The notes below the pieces were generated by a model. That model did not search any database. It was not told the origin of the DNA and saw only the letters and a list, made by a program, of their open reading frames with translations. 47,625 nt of DNA, taken from positions 1 to 47,625 of the IMG/VR virus record IMGVR_UViG_3300033145_001371. One strand, given 5' to 3'. Made by a program: the position numbers and the translations under genes. Positions within the stretch are counted from its first letter, which is position 1. The number at the start of each line of letters is the position of its first letter. Origin of the DNA: a virus. This document shows positions 46,349-47,625 of the stretch, one piece after another.

Positions 46349-46635
46349 TAAGTCAGCAGGCCAGAAGTAGAAAGAAAAAGAGGGAAGACTACGAGGCACA
46401 GCAGTCTTACTGGGAAGGGCATAGGTGGTGCGAGGTGTGCCTATTTGAAGGAAGGGGACGGGTTGAAGCAGTCTGCGCACACGAAATATTATACAGGTCA
46501 CAGGGAGGCAAGTGTGAAGAGGATAATATGTTAAGCGTCTGCAACGACTGCCATTTGAGGACACATTTCAGGAAGACCCCTTATTTACACAGGGACGACT
46601 TATATAAGATGAAGGGAGGAAAAGATGTTAGATAA
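46345..46635 (+). CDS. HNH endonuclease (small)
   Basis: A 96-residue protein from GTG 46345 behind CAGGAG. It has a basic N-terminus, C-E-V-C at about 29-32, A-H-E-I-L-Y-R-S-Q-G-G with the catalytic His, N-M-L-S-V-C-N-D-C-H and a final T-H-F. This is the compact Zn-HNH layout of phage nucleases that often assist packaging or cut host DNA. It lacks the DNA-binding repeats of the homing types, so it is probably a resident phage gene. Confidence 0.78.
   Translation: MISQQARSRKKKREDYEAQQSYWEGHRWCEVCLFEGRGRVEAVCAHEILYRSQGGKCEEDNMLSVCNDCHLRTHFRKTPYLHRDDLYKMKGGKDVR
46603..46619. repeat. 17-bp repeat spanning a ribosome site, copy 1
   Basis: TATAAGATGAAGGGAGG occurs here and at 47448-47464; a 14-base part recurs at 46924-46937. 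Each copy supplies the Shine-Dalgarno site of the next gene. Confidence 0.7.
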
Positions 46636-46927
46636 AAACAACTATCCTGACGAACAATCACTGAAGGAAATAGCAGAGTGGGACATCCTCAAGCAGGGTA
46701 TTCGGGGTCTCTTAGTTTTGGTTGAAGAGAATACGAACTGGCCTGATTGGGCATTTTCTATCAAAGGTAAGAGAGTTCTCCGCTTTGAGTATCACACTGG
46801 AGGCTGGTCAGGGAATGAGGATGTTATCAATGCCTTACAAGAGAACATACTATTTTGGGCAATGTATTGGCAGAAATCAGAAGCAGGTGGGCATTACTAT
46901 TTTAGAATAATGCCGATAAAGAAATAA
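46625..46927 (+). CDS. hypothetical protein
   Basis: A 100-residue protein rich in Trp, mixed alpha-beta (W-A-F-S-I-K-G-K-R-V-L-R-F-E-Y, G-G-H-Y-Y-F-R-I). AGGGAGG precedes ATG 46625. It overlaps the HNH gene by 11 bases. No family recognised. Confidence 0.6.
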   Translation: MLDKNNYPDEQSLKEIAEWDILKQGIRGLLVLVEENTNWPDWAFSIKGKRVLRFEYHTGGWSGNEDVINALQENILFWAMYWQKSEAGGHYYFRIMPIKK

Positions 46928-46937
46928 GATGAAGGGA
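46924..46937. repeat. partial copy of the ribosome-site repeat
   Basis: ATAAGATGAAGGGA matches 14 bases of the repeat at 46603 and 47448 and stands before the gene at 46948. Confidence 0.55.
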
Positions 46938-46947
46938 AGGAAATAAT

Positions 46948-47040
46948 ATGGGATGGATAATAGGAACTATAATTGGCATTATCAGTCTTGTAGGGTTCGG
47001 GCTAGTATATTGTGAGATTATAAAAAGGAGAATGAGATGA
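46948..47040 (+). CDS. tiny single-span membrane protein
   Basis: A 30-residue protein, mostly one membrane span (WIIGTIIGIISLVGFGLVY), then a basic tail. AAGGAAAT precedes ATG 46948. It overlaps the next gene by four bases. Role unknown. Confidence 0.5.
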   Translation: MGWIIGTIIGIISLVGFGLVYCEIIKRRMR

Positions 47041-47228
47041 AAAGTAAGTATATCAAATTATCAGAAGTTTTAGAGGTAAATAAGGACTCAATAACGGTAA
47101 AGGTTGAGTTTGACATCAAGGAGTTGGTAGTTGATTTTATCGGCTATACGAATCATATTGCTGATATAATTAAAGATTTAGCCGAGAGAATGGGTAAGAG
47201 AATTATGGAAGGAGAGAATTTAACTTAA
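47037..47228 (+). CDS. small hypothetical protein
   Basis: A 63-residue protein with strands (S-I-T-V-K-V-E-F-D-I) and a C-terminal helix. AAAAGGAG precedes ATG 47037. No family recognised. Confidence 0.55.
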   Translation: MKSKYIKLSEVLEVNKDSITVKVEFDIKELVVDFIGYTNHIADIIKDLAERMGKRIMEGENLT

Positions 47229-47263
47229 CAAACTTACCGATATAAAATAAAGGGAGAAATATT

Positions 47264-47434
47264 ATGTCAAAAGACCTGATAGACAAAATAAAAGAGGATA
47301 TAAAGGACTGGCGAAAGGTGTCAGAATCAGGGGAAACTCCTAAATTGCCAGGGGAAGGCTTTGAAAAAGGATGGAAATTAGGGATAAATAGAGTATGCAA
47401 TACGATTGAGAGGATAATAAAAGAGAATGAATAG
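47264..47434 (+). CDS. small hypothetical protein
   Basis: A 56-residue charged protein with a C-terminal helix (W-K-L-G-I-N-R-V-C-N-T-I-E-R). AAGGGAG precedes ATG 47264. No family recognised. Confidence 0.55.
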   Translation: MSKDLIDKIKEDIKDWRKVSESGETPKLPGEGFEKGWKLGINRVCNTIERIIKENE

Positions 47435-47447
47435 GTGGAAGGATTTG

Positions 47448-47464
47448 TATAAGATGAAGGGAGG
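47448..47464. repeat. 17-bp repeat spanning a ribosome site, copy 2
   Basis: Second full copy of TATAAGATGAAGGGAGG. It provides the ribosome site of the gene at 47472. Confidence 0.7.
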
Positions 47465-47471
47465 GAAATAG

Positions 47472-47621
47472 ATGACAATAATATCGTATATTCTGTTTCC
47501 AGTAGGCATATTGATAGGAATGATAGTAGGACAGCTTTCAGTTTGGAGGTATCTCAGGAAGAAAAGGACTGTTCGTATTGATATATGGGAATATAGTGCA
47601 AGGAAAATTACTAAAACTTGA
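47472..47621 (+). CDS. small membrane protein at the genome junction
   Basis: A 49-residue protein with one membrane span (ISYILFPVGILIGMIVGQL) and a basic C-terminal half. GGGAGGG lies upstream of ATG 47472. Its last seven codons fall in the terminal repeat, so its stop codon and the -35 box of promoter P1 share bases when the ends are joined. Confidence 0.55.
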   Translation: MTIISYILFPVGILIGMIVGQLSVWRYLRKKRTVRIDIWEYSARKITKT

Positions 47622-47625
47622 AACT
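47600..47625. repeat. terminal direct repeat (right copy)
   Basis: It matches 1-26 at 25 of 26 positions. The mismatch (A at 47622 for C at 23) changes the -35 box from TTGACA to TTGAAA in this copy. Confidence 0.8.

Overview
The window is one nearly complete genome of a tailed double-stranded DNA phage with siphovirus-type gene order. It is about 47.6 kb and AT-rich, and every convincing gene lies on the + strand. The first 26 bases (1-26) recur at the very end (47600-47625) with one mismatch, so the sequence is best read as a circular or circularly permuted genome cut at an arbitrary point. Strong Shine-Dalgarno sites, frequent TTG/GTG starts and four sites close to the sigma-70 consensus show a bacterial host. 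Heavy use of AGA/AGG and ATA codons and Lys/Glu-rich proteins are seen, but they do not identify the host. I find no tRNA, integrase, repressor or CRISPR array.

Layout. (1) 1-2275: promoter P1 and a string of very small genes, several with CxxC pairs, including a tandem duplicate and one gene whose frame is broken. (2) 2265-15637: an HNH homing endonuclease, then terminase small and large subunits, portal, Mu F-like protein, a second HNH gene, XkdF-like protease, a promoter-leader-terminator element, a scaffold-like protein, the major capsid protein and the head-tail connectors. (3) 15656-18734: a membrane protein, a three-domain glycosyltransferase-glycosyltransferase-methyltransferase fusion and a second glycosyltransferase, lying inside the virion operon. 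(4) 18736-30976: tail completion, major tail protein, tail chaperones made by -1 frameshifting, tape measure, distal tail protein, a C1q-like fibre, a tail-tip protein with a discoidin-like domain and a TIM-barrel-like protein. (5) 31001-32778: HNH remnants, a small protein and a zinc D,D-peptidase endolysin, followed by a large hairpin.

(6) From promoter P3 (32948) to the end runs the early region. It has many tiny zinc-ribbon, coiled-coil and single-span membrane proteins around a recombination core: a recombination-directionality-factor-like protein, a Cas4/RecB-type nuclease, RusA and a MazG-like protein. A replication core follows: a replisome organiser carrying two tandem 11-bp iterons, and a DnaB-type helicase. 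A membrane-anchored cargo gene (41665) sits behind its own promoter and a structured attenuator-like leader.

The most unusual points are the sugar-modifying enzymes in the structural operon, the two promoter-plus-structured-RNA-plus-terminator elements (9529-9685 and 41442-41581), a clean A AAA AAC frameshift site, domain insertions in the head-tail connectors, and probable non-standard or broken start sites at 291 and 19503. Functions come from motif recognition by eye; no database search was run.
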